64,000 nt of DNA from Pascua guehoae. Its lineage: Eukaryota; Basidiomycota; Tremellomycetes; Trichosporonales; Trichosporonaceae. Shown here in pieces: positions 32,931-43,009 of the stretch. Numbering within the stretch: position 1 is the stretch's first letter; every line of letters starts with the position of its first letter. Where the stretch lies: contig BCJX01000015.1 in NCBI GenBank assembly GCA_001600415.1, positions 189,382 to 253,381 of the forward strand, read 5' to 3'. The notes under the pieces are model-generated. The model searched no databases, was not told the DNA's origin, and saw only the letters and a list, made by a program, of their open reading frames with translations. The position numbers were made by a program, and so were the translations under genes.

Positions 32931-34444
32931 CTAGAGGGCTGCAGGCGGTGCGCTACTCGTGTCAAGAGCACCGTAGACGGTGCGCTCAAACTCCCTGGTC
33001 ATTGTTAGTTTGCCCTACTACCAGTGGTCACTCACCTGAGCACGTTGTAGAAGTGGTGTGGCTCCAGTTCGAGGATGTTGGTACCTGCCATAGCCTGGGG
33101 TGTGAGTGTCTTTGAAACGGTAACTGTTGGCGCTCTCGACTCACTGCAATGCCAGTGGTAGGGTCGATCCAGTACTGCGTCTTTGCGGCACCGCCCCACG
33201 CGCCACAACCGGCGGGGCGTCCAGCTGCAAATGGCTCGTCGTTGAGGAGGAGACCAAGGGAGTGGGAGACGCCCTTTCCAGAAACCTGCTGAGGTTCGTT
33301 GTATCCGAGGCGGTCGAGCATCTCGCCGAGCTTTTCGTAGACGGTCGTCTCGGGCCCACGGGGCGGCAAGGCGTTTGTGAACAGCAGCTTGTACGACTCG
33401 GTGGTAATGATGCCGTCCTTGGTCTGACATTGGAGGATGTGCTGCAGGAGCGAGAGGTACGCCTTGAGCGTACCGAGGAGACCTGCCCCGCCAGAGTGGA
33501 CGCCAATCATCTCGGGCGTCATTTTGGGAATCGGACGCCAGCCGTCCGAGAGGATGACGTTGCCATTCTCGTCGCGGCCAGTCATGTGCATCAGACGTTC
33601 CTTGATCGAGTCTGTAGGGTAGAACGAAATGTCGTCCGTGTTAATCCCAATCGGCCGGAAGATGTTGTCCTCAAAGTACTGGCCGAGTGTCTTGCCCGAG
33701 ACGCGCTGGACAATGATGCCCGCCCAGTCGATACCCGTCGAGTACGTGTACGACGTGCCAGGCTCAAAGAGGAGAGGCGTCGCAAACGCCTCCTCTGTCG
33801 CATTCGGCGCAAAGAACCCCGGGTGCTTGTTCTTCTGCTCCCACTCCATCAAAAGGGGCGAGATAAAGTTGTACGCGAGACCGGCGGTGTGCGTCAGGAG
33901 ATGACGGAGCGTGATTGGCTTGGTACGCTCGCGGGTCACTGCCGTTCCATCCGCCGAGAAGCTCTCGAGAATGGGCTGCTTGACGAGCTCGGGGCAGTAC
34001 TTGTTGACAATCTCGGGGTCGTCAAAGTCAACCAGGCCCTGCTCTGCGAGCTGGAGGCAGGCAATCGACGTCACAAGCTTTGTCATGCTGAACATTTGCA
34101 CCGCTGCAGTGTCAGTAAACAGTCTGTATGTGTCCGATTAAGCGCGGGTCGCCACATTTAGAACGGCGCCAGTCTCTCCCAGGGCCTGTCTTATCACGCG
34201 CGTCGCGCTCCGGGGGCATGCTGGCGGCAGAGACACGGCGCCAGCCCTACTCACTCGTATCCGCAGTCACCTCACCCTCCTCGGGCTTTCCAAACACCTT
34301 CTCGCCCTTGCACCCAAAGTAGATCGGGCCCTCGGCGGTGGTCACCATGAAGAACACGGCGGGGAGGTTGCGCGTCGCGACCGTCCTCTCGAGAAGTGCA
34401 TCGAGGGCGGCTTTGCCCTGTGGAGTGATACGAGGAGACGGCAT
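32931..34444 (-). CDS. Serine-beta-lactamase-fold esterase (class C/EstB-like)
   Basis: Exons 34444-34255, 34103-33145, 33094-33036 and 32994-32931 join in frame to 423 aa, the normal size for EstB/LovD-like fungal proteins. No signal peptide, so probably cytosolic. The catalytic SxxK motif is FSMTKL (Ser69, Lys72), lying just after an exon junction. The second-motif tyrosine is probably Tyr184 in SYTYSTGIDWAG. Other family segments: ITLRHLLTHTAGLAYNF, FEPGTSYTYS, LGQYFEDNIFRPIGI, HSGGAGLLGTLKAYLSLLQHIL and a GGAAKTQYWIDPTTGIAV strand near the active-site wall (analogous to the KTG region). Family members hydrolyse esters or transfer acyl groups in secondary metabolism; the substrate is unknown. 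It lies head-to-head with the Lyc1-like gene across 456 bp. Confidence 0.9.
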
Positions 34445-34900
34445 GGCGTGGTGTGTGTACAGATGGGGAGAGCAGGAAGCAACGAGTAGAACAGAACAAC
34501 AGGAGTGGATCAAAGTCCAGATGATAAACAGCCCGGTGAGCATGCCCCTCGTTGCACGTTGGTCCATGTCCCGCGTGGCCGTCGGGCCCCGCAGGGATAG
34601 CCGGTGGTTGCCGAATGTGGCGGAAATCGCCGCCAGTCACGGTTCTGGTGACCGATGCTAGCAATACTTTTCTTAAAGTTGCTGAAGAAACAGAAGAGGT
34701 AGCTCTCCGACCGTTCTTGCTTCTATGTGGCGAAGAACGAGTGCGCGAACACAAGATGTATCATGTTGGTGGCATGTTACGAAGGATTCCAGTTGAGAAG
34801 CCAGTTCGGCAATTCGGCCTTCTCCGATCAACAGTGTGGGGGTGATCGCGTCAACTGGGTTACGTCACCCCAACTCGATTGCAACTCTGCCATAAAAACA
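34445..34900. other. Bidirectional promoter region
   Basis: 456 bp between divergent starts (esterase and acetyltransferase). No gene; no motif could be assigned with confidence. Confidence 0.5.
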
Positions 34901-36397
34901 ATGTCTGGACAGCTCGAACATGATCCATCAAGACCAATGACAAAAGAACAACGGCCTCGAGCCGAGAGGTCACCACCGGCACTGGCAGACTGCGTGCTCC
35001 GCCTCGCAACCGACGCGCAACTCGTCGCGTTCAACACGGCAATGCATGACGTCTTTTACGAGGGCCACCCTGTTTCCCGGGAGGTGGGCGCGCCCCAAAC
35101 TTGGTGCGGCTGACAGGTAGCAACTCGACAAGGGCTTTGCCGAATTGAGTACTTCGCCTGCTAGGACCAACGGGCGGTGTCTGACATGGGCGCTCGTCGC
35201 TCGCGACGACCCCGGCAGCGAGGTGTACACGTTTGCTGATACGCTGCGCCGCGACGTGTGGAGTCGGCAGCCAGATGGGACGATTGGGAAGGGGGTCATC
35301 TATAGTATCCAGTCGGTGTGCACGCCTCGCTATCACCGACGTGAGTAGCTGCCTGCAAGCCAGCAAGCCCATCTCTACTGCGACCTTGTCGTATGAGACT
35401 GGGCGTCCTCCGGGAGGCTGGGAGGCGTTGGCTTCATGTGCTCAGACTCTGTTCAAAGACTTCAGCTGCTGGGGATGGTGTCGCTGACAGCTCAGGCAGG
35501 GGCTACTCGCGAGCCCTGCTACGAAAGCTGCACTACCTCCTAGCTGCGCCAGGCACTCTGCCTTCTCCTTCCCCCGATCTCGTCCCTCTCCTCAACCCAT
35601 CGGATGCCGACTTGCTACCACCAGCGCTTGCATCCGTCCTCAGCTCTGACCTGGCGCCTGGGTGGTATGAAAAGTGCACCATGGGATACGGCGAGGGCGA
35701 GCGTCCCGGCTGGGTAACAGTCGCGGACCACTCCGATTCCGACTTCTATATGCCTCTCGACCGGGTCCCCAACCTCGGGCAGCGATTCGACGGCTGGCCA
35801 CTGCCGCCCCGAGGATGGAATTGGGCGTTTATCTACCAACGCGAACTGGACGACCTCGCGCCGCTCCTCTCGCGCGCATTCCGAATGCGCCTGGAAAGCG
35901 AACCAGACAGCGCCGAGACGCTGCTCATCCCCGACCCAGGGAGCCCAGGGTGGCTGCACCACCTCGAGATCTTTGACCGAGTGCGGGTGTCAAAGCTGAA
36001 GCGCGGCCAGGTCCCACAGGATACGCCCGTCGGTGTGCGTTTCTTCCATGGGCCAGAGTCAACACCCTACAAGCCCGCCGACCCGCTCGTTTTGTTTCTG
36101 CCCGGCGGTTTTATCCGTCTGCCCTATTTCCCTCTCACTATGGTCTCGCACCTTCCACCAGACCTTCTGGGGGAGGTCTTCCGCATCGTCACCCCCCTCG
36201 CGCGCGAGGCTGGCAACACAGAGATCCGCGCTTGGGGACTCGAGCCCGAAGGCGAGCTGGCGAGGAGGTGGCTCGAGCTCGGTGGCCGTGTGGAGAGCCG
36301 CACAGAGAGCCGCAAGAATCCATACGGGCTCGCTTGGTATGGTGGTCAGGGGACAATGGGCGATCTCCTCGGCTGCGAGATGTGGGCGTTCACATAG
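34901..36397 (+). CDS. GNAT acetyltransferase, Lyc1-like (lysine N-acetyltransferase)
   Basis: Exons 34901-35083, 35121-35340 and 35496-36397 join in frame to 434 aa. The first intron is only 37 nt (GTGGGC...CTGACAGGTAG); using the nearer CAG would give an in-frame stop, so the GTAG acceptor is required. The GNAT core includes CLTWALVARDD, VIYSIQSVCTPRYHRRRGYSRALLRKLHYLL, whose R-x-x-G-Y-S resembles the acetyl-CoA pyrophosphate loop (Q/R-x-x-G-x-G/A). The C-terminal half (WYEKCTMGYGEGERPGWVTV, NWAFIYQRELDDLAPLL, EIRAWGLEPEGELARRWLELGG) is the extended domain of yeast Lyc1, which acetylates L-lysine at N6 as the first step of lysine catabolism in some yeasts. Substrate is inferred from family resemblance only. 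Confidence 0.78.
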
Positions 36398-36637
36398 GAC
36401 AGATACCCTATTTCATCTTTCTGCAATTATCGTTGTTGTGGAACATCCTGGGAACATGCACACAATGTCAGTGCCACAGTCGCTGGATCGCTGGGTGACA
36501 AACTTCTCGTTTCTCTCACGAATCGCACGGGCCTACCTGTTGGTCACTTTCTTCTTTATTCTCACTGCGATGTGATCGGAAACGCAAAGCATATGGACTC
36601 ACCCGACCTGGCCAGTGTCACCCGCACATACCACTCA

Positions 36638-37085
36638 CCACACACCACACACCCACCACCACACACCACACACCACACACCACACACCACACACCACACA
36701 CCACACACCACACACCACACACCACACACCACACACCACACACCACACACNNNNNNNNNNNNNNNNNNNNNNNNNNNNNNNNNNNNNNNNNNNNNNNNNN
36801 NNNNNNNNNNNNNNNNNNNNNNNNNNNNNNNNNNNNNNNNNNNNNNNNNNNNNNNNNNNNNNNNNNNNNNNNNNNNNNNNNNNNNNNNNNNNNNNNNNNN
36901 NNNNNNNNNNNNNNNNNNNNNNNNNNNNNNNNNNNNNNNNCACACCACACACCACACACCACACACCACACACCACACACCACACACCACACACCACACA
37001 CCACACACCACACACCACACACCACACACAACACACAACACACCATATACCACACACCATATACCACACACCACATACCACACAC
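36638..37085. repeat. (CCACACA)n satellite interrupted by an assembly gap
   Basis: Near-perfect 7-mer units on both sides of 190 N bases (36751-36940), degenerating at the right edge into CACCATATACCA variants (37041-37080). All frames are open. The true array length is unknown. Confidence 0.95.
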
Positions 37086-37784
37086 CACACCTCTCCAAAC
37101 AAGTCACAGGTGCTCTCAACGCGTTTACATCAACGCCCCATTCAAGCTCTGTCGCAGCACTCAATGTCTGAACCCCAGACGTTCCAAAAACGAAGGTGTA
37201 TGCGTGTGAATGTTATATCAAGTGTCAGATCGTCGGAGCGTTTTGCCCCACAGACTACCGGTTAGTCACCAATGCCGTGCACTCAAGTAGTGTTGTGTTG
37301 GCATAAAGTTTTGTTCCGCTTTGTTTACCCCATCATCCCATTGTTGCTTTCTACCTTCGCTCGTGTCCAAGCGACGTCAGAAGGCTGATTCTGCTATGCT
37401 CATGCACACACTTCGAAGTGATGACACGATGGCAAATTGGGAAGGGGGTTGCCCACATTTGTTTGATCCATTCTACTTTGTGTATTGCCACGGACGAACC
37501 CCCTTTGTGCGCACTCTTCGTTTAGTACTGCAAAACACTCGTACACTCGTACACTTTTGTTCTTGTACGGCTGACGTCTTTTGTCAACCACAAAGTGCTG
37601 TCCATACTATGTGCGTACTAGGTGCTTACTGTGTTCCATACTGTCCACAGGTGTGCCAAATGTGCGTATGTCAAGAAGCTGATGTTGACTATCTACTTGA
37701 CGTGCTTACTCTGTGCATCAATCAACATGCCATAACGCGCCCAGACTCTCAAACGTCCCCCAAAGTCCATCTCAACTCTCAGCA

Positions 37785-37792
37785 TATATAAA
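37785..37792 (+). promoter_or_regulatory. TATA box of the small Cys4 protein gene
   Basis: TATATAAA about 100 bp upstream of the ATG at 37890, followed by a C/T-rich leader with CCACCACAA reiterations. Confidence 0.65.
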
Positions 37793-37889
37793 GGCCCTCG
37801 CTTGACCAATCTCCCCAGCATCTTCTTCACCGCTCTCCCCACTTCCCACCACTTCCACCACAACACTTCCACCACAACTCATATCCACC

Positions 37890-38243
37890 ATGGCCCCCTC
37901 CAAGCAGAACACCACCTCCCCCTCGGCTTCCAAGCAGAACACCGCCTCCCCCTCGGCCTCCAAGGCAAACGAAGCCTCTACCTCGGCCAACGACCAGACC
38001 AACGCCAACTCGCAGACGACCCCGTCCATCTCGGTCGAGATTCCGCGCTCCCCCCCGCGCCGCGCCCCTAGTTGGGACCCCTCCCTGCCCTCGCCCAAGA
38101 ACCGTTGCGTGGCGACCGGTTGCACCAACCGCCGCCTCCCCACCTACCTCTCCTGCTACCAGTGCAACCTCGGTGAGTCGGGTCTCGCCACTGTGCAAAA
38201 TGGCAATATACTGATCAAAACAGAGTGGTACAACGCCAAGTAA
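37890..38243 (+). CDS. Small Ser/Thr-rich protein with a four-Cys knuckle
   Basis: Exons 37890-38172 and 38224-38243 give 100 aa. The intron (51 nt, GTGAGT...CAG) is a multiple of three and contains no in-frame stop, so retained transcripts would encode 117 aa. Residues 1-65 are low complexity with two SPSASKQNT-like repeats and are probably disordered. The C-terminus is compact: KNRCVATGCTNRRLPTYLSC then YQCNL, i.e. Cys-x4-Cys-x11-Cys-x2-Cys, which could bind one zinc ion. The tail EWYNAK comes from the second exon. A strong TATA box and Kozak (CCACCATGG) suggest high or inducible expression. Not recognised as a known family. No signal peptide. Confidence 0.75.
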   Translation: MAPSKQNTTSPSASKQNTASPSASKANEASTSANDQTNANSQTTPSISVEIPRSPPRRAPSWDPSLPSPKNRCVATGCTNRRLPTYLSCYQCNLGESGLATVQNGNILIKTEWYNAK

Positions 38244-39662
38244 TCTTCTTTGGCGGCGGGTTGGGTGCTCGAACCCTCCTCGGCGGCGTCGCTTTGAAGA
38301 AATCCACGATACTGTCGAAAGTAGTCTGGCCGCCACGATTGGGTAGACGAGCGTCCGTACCTCCACCCCTGCCTCAGCTGTCACCATGGCTGTAGCCCTT
38401 TTCGTAGCGTGAAGTGTTTGAGAAATGAATGGCGTCGAGAGTGTTGCTCTTGAGTGTTTGCAGACTCTGCAAGAATCGGTCGATGTTCCGGCACCTGCTT
38501 GTCAAGGTGCGGTGGCGTTTGCGCAAGGTGGCCAGCGTTCGTCCGATACCGAACAGCTGGAGTGGCGAAATGCTAGATGATGAGAGACTAGGCTGTACAC
38601 CCGCCCAAGGGTATCTGCAAGATTGACCAGCTACCTATATATTCTGTCATCGAATATGAGGAGTGTGTTGACGTCGCAAATGGTCAGGGTGTTCAAGAGC
38701 TAAACCGTCGGCTTCCTCAGTAACCATTTGGCCCTGTGCCAGGATGCCACATCGGTACAACGGTGGCCGTGGGCCATGGGCTTTGGTGGCGAGTATGGCT
38801 CTGAAAATCATAGAAATACAACCTTTGGCCACCCTCACGCATGGTATGCATGGCTTGCATGGAACCACGTATTCCACGTGCCCTGGCAACTGCACCCACC
38901 CAGTAATGTTGGAACACAATGTTTGCCCAGACTCGCTTGGCTGAAAAGAAGCACGAGGTTGAAACTGAAACACCCATGGCAGCCTTCGAGTCAGCCCATC
39001 TCGGAACCGGAACTGTAGCCTGTAGCACAGACATGCGGAACTGTAGGACTGACATGCTGAGATTTTCATCCGCGATAAGATGGTCACGAGATCCCTTCCC
39101 AGCACCGCCTCGATATCTGTGGTTCTGTGTCAGGAATCAAACAGGACGAAGCAGGAGCGCAAATGGAATTATGCCTGACTCGCGCTTACCGTACAGCCGT
39201 ACATGTCTGCAAGGCCGCGACCATTCGGGGGCGCAGAGCATTTCGCGATTTCCCTGGTGATAAGATGGTCATGGGGTTCTTGACGCGCACTGCCTCGAGA
39301 TCTCTGCCACTGTGCCTGGCAGGAACGAGGCGCGTCAATGTAGCGTCTGCATCACGCGACTGCTCGTACGAGTCAGGCCAGTCGTTTTGTGACGTTTGCC
39401 ACCATTTGGCACAGGCCGCGACGACCGTATTCCTGCAGTCAACGCGTCAACGGTTCGTTGTCAACACACTCGGTGCCGATGAAGCCAGCTTCGAGTAAGG
39501 CCATGACTTCCAGTGAGGTGGTGACCTGTACCTGTTGAGCGTGAGCGTCTGATCCAGTAGTGACTGTTCGAGGTGCATGAGTGTATACATAAGTGATAAT
39601 GGCATGAGGAAGCAGCTTTGTGTCAAGCTCCTCCCGACCAGAACAGCACGACGACTTGCACC
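38244..39662. other. Intergenic, no confident gene
   Basis: Several overlapping frames (for example minus strand 38647-39105) are open but show no family features or consistent exon chain. A diverged 80-bp direct repeat occurs at about 39072-39150 and 39258-39340 (GATAAGATGGTCA...GCCTCGA-ATCT). Confidence 0.4.
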
Positions 39663-40274
39663 ATGACAACACCAGCCACTCACGCCACCAAAGCAACACA
39701 ATCCCTCGCTTCCACTGCCGTCCTGCAGCCAACCTCGAGCACGAACACGACACAAGCCCTCGCCGCCACCCTCCTGACCTCTGGCCTGACCATCGCCGTC
39801 GCCGAGTCCCTGACCGGCGGCGCGGTCGCGGCCGAACTCGCAAGCGTCCCGGGCATCAGCGCGGCGCTCGTCGGCGGCATTGTCGCGTACCACACCACAC
39901 TGAAGAACCTCCTGCTTGGCGTCGACGCGGCGCTGCTCGCCGAGCACGGTCCAGTCGACGCGCGCACCGCGGCGGCCATGGCGAGCGGCGTCCGGCGCGC
40001 ACTGGCGATCGGCGGAGCGGTCCCCGACATTGGCGTGTCGACGACCGGCGTCGCGGGCCCGGCGATGCAGGACGGAAAAGCCGTCGGGACCGTGTTTGTC
40101 GGTATCGACTCGTGCTTTGGCAACCATGTCGCGCAGCTCGATCTGGCGGATTGTGTCACCCACGGCGACGAGAGGGGAAGCAGGAATCGGATACGACAGG
40201 CTGCGGTCGAGGCGGCCATCGATCAGGTTTATTTGTTCCTGAAAGAGTCGCGAGGTCAGCAGGACCGGCAGTGA
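39663..40274 (+). CDS. CinA C-terminal-domain nicotinamide-nucleotide amidohydrolase
   Basis: An intronless 203-aa frame that matches the bacterial PncC/CinA-C domain from end to end. After about 30 Ser/Thr-rich residues come LAATLLTSGLTIAVAESLTGGAVAAELASVPGIS (the AESxTGG motif with the presumed nucleophile Ser), ALVGGIVAYHTTLKNLLLGV, GPVDARTAAAMASGVRRAL, DIGVSTTGVAGP (the T-G-x-A-G-P motif), GKAVGTVFVGI and RNRIRQAAVEAAI. The enzyme deamidates NMN to nicotinic acid mononucleotide, feeding NAD salvage. The N-terminal COG1058 domain of bacterial CinA is absent. Lack of introns in an intron-rich neighbourhood and the bacterial character of the domain are compatible with old horizontal acquisition; this is not shown by the sequence alone. 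Confidence 0.92.
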   Translation: MTTPATHATKATQSLASTAVLQPTSSTNTTQALAATLLTSGLTIAVAESLTGGAVAAELASVPGISAALVGGIVAYHTTLKNLLLGVDAALLAEHGPVDARTAAAMASGVRRALAIGGAVPDIGVSTTGVAGPAMQDGKAVGTVFVGIDSCFGNHVAQLDLADCVTHGDERGSRNRIRQAAVEAAIDQVYLFLKESRGQQDRQ

Positions 40275-40878
40275 TCGATAACGAGTGGTATTTTCCATAG
40301 TACCGCTGCTCCGAACTGCATGCACAAGTCCACCAGGGCAATCTAGAGCTCTGGACATATTATTGTGCCAGGATGCAATCTCGCCCTGCACGCCACGTCG
40401 AGCCCCGATGGGATGGCCCGCAACGTGTCCATCATCCGAGAAGGACGATGGTGGCGTCGTAGTACCACATTGTAGCTCGTCATGATTGCGATGGCTATGA
40501 CCTCACATTGAGATTTCCTAGACGACCGATGCACATGGTGTATAGAGTCATAATTATGAAAGACTGAGTTAGCTATGCCGTGCAGCATGCAGCTACGAGC
40601 ATGGCAGCGGCAGTGCAGGGTGGAATCCAGCTGTCCAGCATAATCCGAAAAGCAGCCACGTGCAAAAGGCCCGGTTGTAGCCGGCAGCCGGCCTTCTGCC
40701 GGCCCAGTCCAACCGGGTGGGCCCCGCTTTTGCAACCAGAAACGACTTGCTCTGCATACGTGCATGACATCGACTGGTGACGAGCACTGCGTAAACTCCC
40801 CAGACATTGCACAAAGCACCGCCCTCGCCGCCCCCGTCTCCTCGCCACTTTGCCTCTATCTCCTCCAAGCAAAGCACC
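40275..40878. other. Intergenic, no gene seen
   Basis: Between CinA and the SDR gene. Should hold the SDR promoter; the last 80 bp are C/T-rich and end in GCACC before the ATG. Confidence 0.5.
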
Positions 40879-42126
40879 ATGAACGGAGTCGCCCTCGTCA
40901 CGGGCGCAGCATCTGGCGTGAGTGTCACCCCTACACTTGTGTCCCCACTCGGCCACTCGGTGCTCACCACAGATTGGCTCTGCCATTGCGCGCCGCTTTG
41001 CCACAAAGGGCGTGAAGCGCCTGGCGATCGTGGATATCAGCGAGCGCCGGCTCAACACGTTCAAGGAGGACCTGGCGCGCGCGCACCCCGACGTCGAAAT
41101 CCTACCCATCCGGGCCAACCTGGCCGAGGAGGAGGATATCCGGGGCATGGTTGAGACGACTGTATCGGTGAGGCCAGGCGTGACAGCATCACCACCTGGA
41201 CACATACTGATGACAGCGCCTGGGGCGGCTCGACTACGCCGTCAACTGCGCCGGCACGGCCAAAAACGGCCCCTTCGCTACCTTCAGCACCGCCGACGTG
41301 AGCCGAGCCGTATCTGCAGCATGTCGCTGACGCCTAGTGGGACAAGACGGTCAACCTAAACGAGCGCGGCGTGTTCATGTGCATGCGCGACGAGATTGCC
41401 CAGATGCTCAAGCAAGAGCCCCTCGAGACGTACGCCTGACTCTAGGGTCACCCGCTGACAGTGAGCGCAGACGACCGGCGCAGGCAGCGCGGGTCCATTG
41501 TCAACCTGTCGTCCGTGTGCGGCTTTGTCGGCATCCCCGAGAACGCCGCGTATGTGAGCAGCAAGCATGCGCTGGTCGGCCTCGTCAAGGCGGCCACGAT
41601 CGAGTATGCCGACAAAGGTATCCGGTGGTAAGTGCGAGGTTGTCCGGGGCGGAAGACGGGCTGACAGCGTAGTAACAATGTCGCGCCGGGTTTCGTGGCG
41701 ACACCAGTGAGTTGTGTTCAGGGACGCGTAGACGGCAAGGCCGCACTTGCACTTCCTGGCAGCCACGACCACGCCAAGTGGTCCAGGAATGGCATTGCTT
41801 GCGACGTCAAGCGGAGGCGAACGACTTTGGGGCCGACTATCTCCCTCCGTCTGCACTGCGTTCCCCCTCCCCTCTTCCCGTCCACCCCACTGTCATCCCC
41901 GCCTGCAGTCACCCTCACCTCGAGCCCAACTGACTGACACCAGCTCACAACCTCGCCCGCAGCCATCGACCTCCTCCGCGAGACCACCAGCAAGGCCAAG
42001 ACACCCTTGGCACGCCCCGGCCTGCCCGAGGAGATTGCCGACGTCGTCGTCTTCCTCTCCAGCGAGGAGGCATCGTATGTTAGCGGCGCGACCTGGAACG
42101 TCGACGGCGGATACCTCTCGGTCTAG
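40879..42126 (+). CDS. Short-chain dehydrogenase/reductase (classical SDR)
   Basis: Seven exons (40879-40917, 40973-41167, 41217-41297, 41338-41429, 41484-41627, 41673-41706, 41944-42126) join in frame to 255 aa, typical for classical SDRs. The cofactor motif TGAASGIG (residues 8-15) is split by the first intron. VDISE after beta2 (Asp in VDI) suggests NAD(H) preference. DYAVNCAG (84-91) is the NNAG motif, IVNLSSVCGFVG holds the catalytic Ser, and Y159-V-S-S-K163 the catalytic pair. CNNVAPGFVATP and ARPGLPEEIADVVVFLSSEEASYVSGATWNVDGGYLSV complete the fold. The exon 5 start uses the later of two CAG acceptors because only that keeps phase (ETQRGSIVN). Substrate unknown. Confidence 0.93.
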
Positions 42127-42357
42127 CCCAGTGCAGTTGTTCTTGCATGTACACGAGTACCCTGGCAGAAGTGTCCGATAGAGCGCGATAGAAGCAGCGC
42201 GTCACGTCTGTGATCCGATACGTCACGTCCGCCTCGGAACGTTTGGTGTCGTGTTGTTCCTCCTCCCTGTCGTGTCCCTTCTCTTCATCATCGTCATCGC
42301 CGCGATCGTTCCCACCGCGGGAGGACCGGACGGTGTCCTCCGCTCGTTATTATCGAA
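42127..42357. other. 3' flank of SDR, upstream of tRNA-Gly
   Basis: Non-coding. Confidence 0.5.
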
Positions 42358-42427
42358 ACATCGTTGGTGAAACGGTATCATGCTACTTTGCCATAGTAGC
42401 GGCAGGAGTTCGACTCTCCTACGATGT
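42358..42427 (+). tRNA. tRNA-Gly (GCC), copy 1
   Basis: Acceptor ACATCGT pairs perfectly with ACGATGT. D-arm GTGAAACGGTATCAT, anticodon stem CTACT/AGTAG around TTGCCAT (anticodon GCC), T-arm AGGAG-TTCGACT-CTCCT. No intron. A T5 run about 25 nt downstream (42451-42455) is the likely pol III terminator. Confidence 0.95.
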
Positions 42428-42939
42428 AGTCTCTTCTGCAGCGCAAAGCTGCCGTTTTTGGTGTGGGCGAACCTGTCTTTTGGGTGTGAGTTGACCTGAC
42501 CGTCTCTGACTGCGAGGTGTACACTACTCCCCCCTGTTCGGAGAACCCTAATCTCCCCGGGATCCGACTTGATGCCTGTGCGGTTCCATGCCGCCATACT
42601 CGACAAACCAGACTGACCCGGCCAACTCGACCTGCGCGCCACCCGTGACACCGGCATCCATTCAACCAGCCATGGCACGGCGTACGGCAAGTACAAGCGC
42701 CAAAGGCACCACAGTGCCAGCACGCCGCGTTGCCGTACCCTTCCCCTCGGCAAGTCGCCCTCGCCAGGCAACGAAACGACACCAGTGGCCAGGGCCACGC
42801 TGCTCACCAACCCCTCACCAGCACGGCCTGTACGGGCTGCAGCACTCAAAGCTACTCCCGAGTCTTTTAAGCTCATCACCGTCGACTGGGCCCATCCTGG
42901 GCCGCAGCACGTCGTCCTCGCCAGGTGTCTGACATGATG
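42428..42939. other. Spacer between two tRNA-Gly genes
   Basis: 512 bp of non-coding sequence. Minus-strand open frames here run through both tRNAs and are artefacts. Confidence 0.6.
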
Positions 42940-43009
42940 ACATCGTTGGTGAAACGGTATCATGCCACTTTGCCATAGTAGCGGCAGGAGTTCGACTCTC
43001 CTACGATGT
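42940..43009 (+). tRNA. tRNA-Gly (GCC), copy 2
   Basis: Identical to the copy at 42358 except for one T-to-C change at position 28, which turns a T-A pair of the anticodon stem into a C-A mismatch (CCACT/AGTAG). All other arms are intact. It may be functional or an early-stage pseudogene. A T4 run follows at about 43050. Confidence 0.85.

Larger units (their letters stand above)
36398..37889. other. Intergenic with a large satellite and gap
   Basis: 36398-36637 and 37086-37784 hold no recognisable gene. The middle is the (CCACACA)n array with its gap. The right end is the promoter of the small Cys4 gene. Confidence 0.5.

Noticed and set aside
36638..37085. Possible CRISPR-like array
   Set aside because: A continuous 7-mer satellite without spacers in a eukaryotic genome.
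38647..39105. 152-aa minus-strand ORF and a plus-strand ORF over the same bases
   Set aside because: Both strands are open without codon-like bias or recognisable motifs; treated as chance.
42223..42963. 246-aa minus-strand ORF
   Set aside because: It overlaps both tRNA-Gly genes in antisense and contains the same translated tRNA segment twice.
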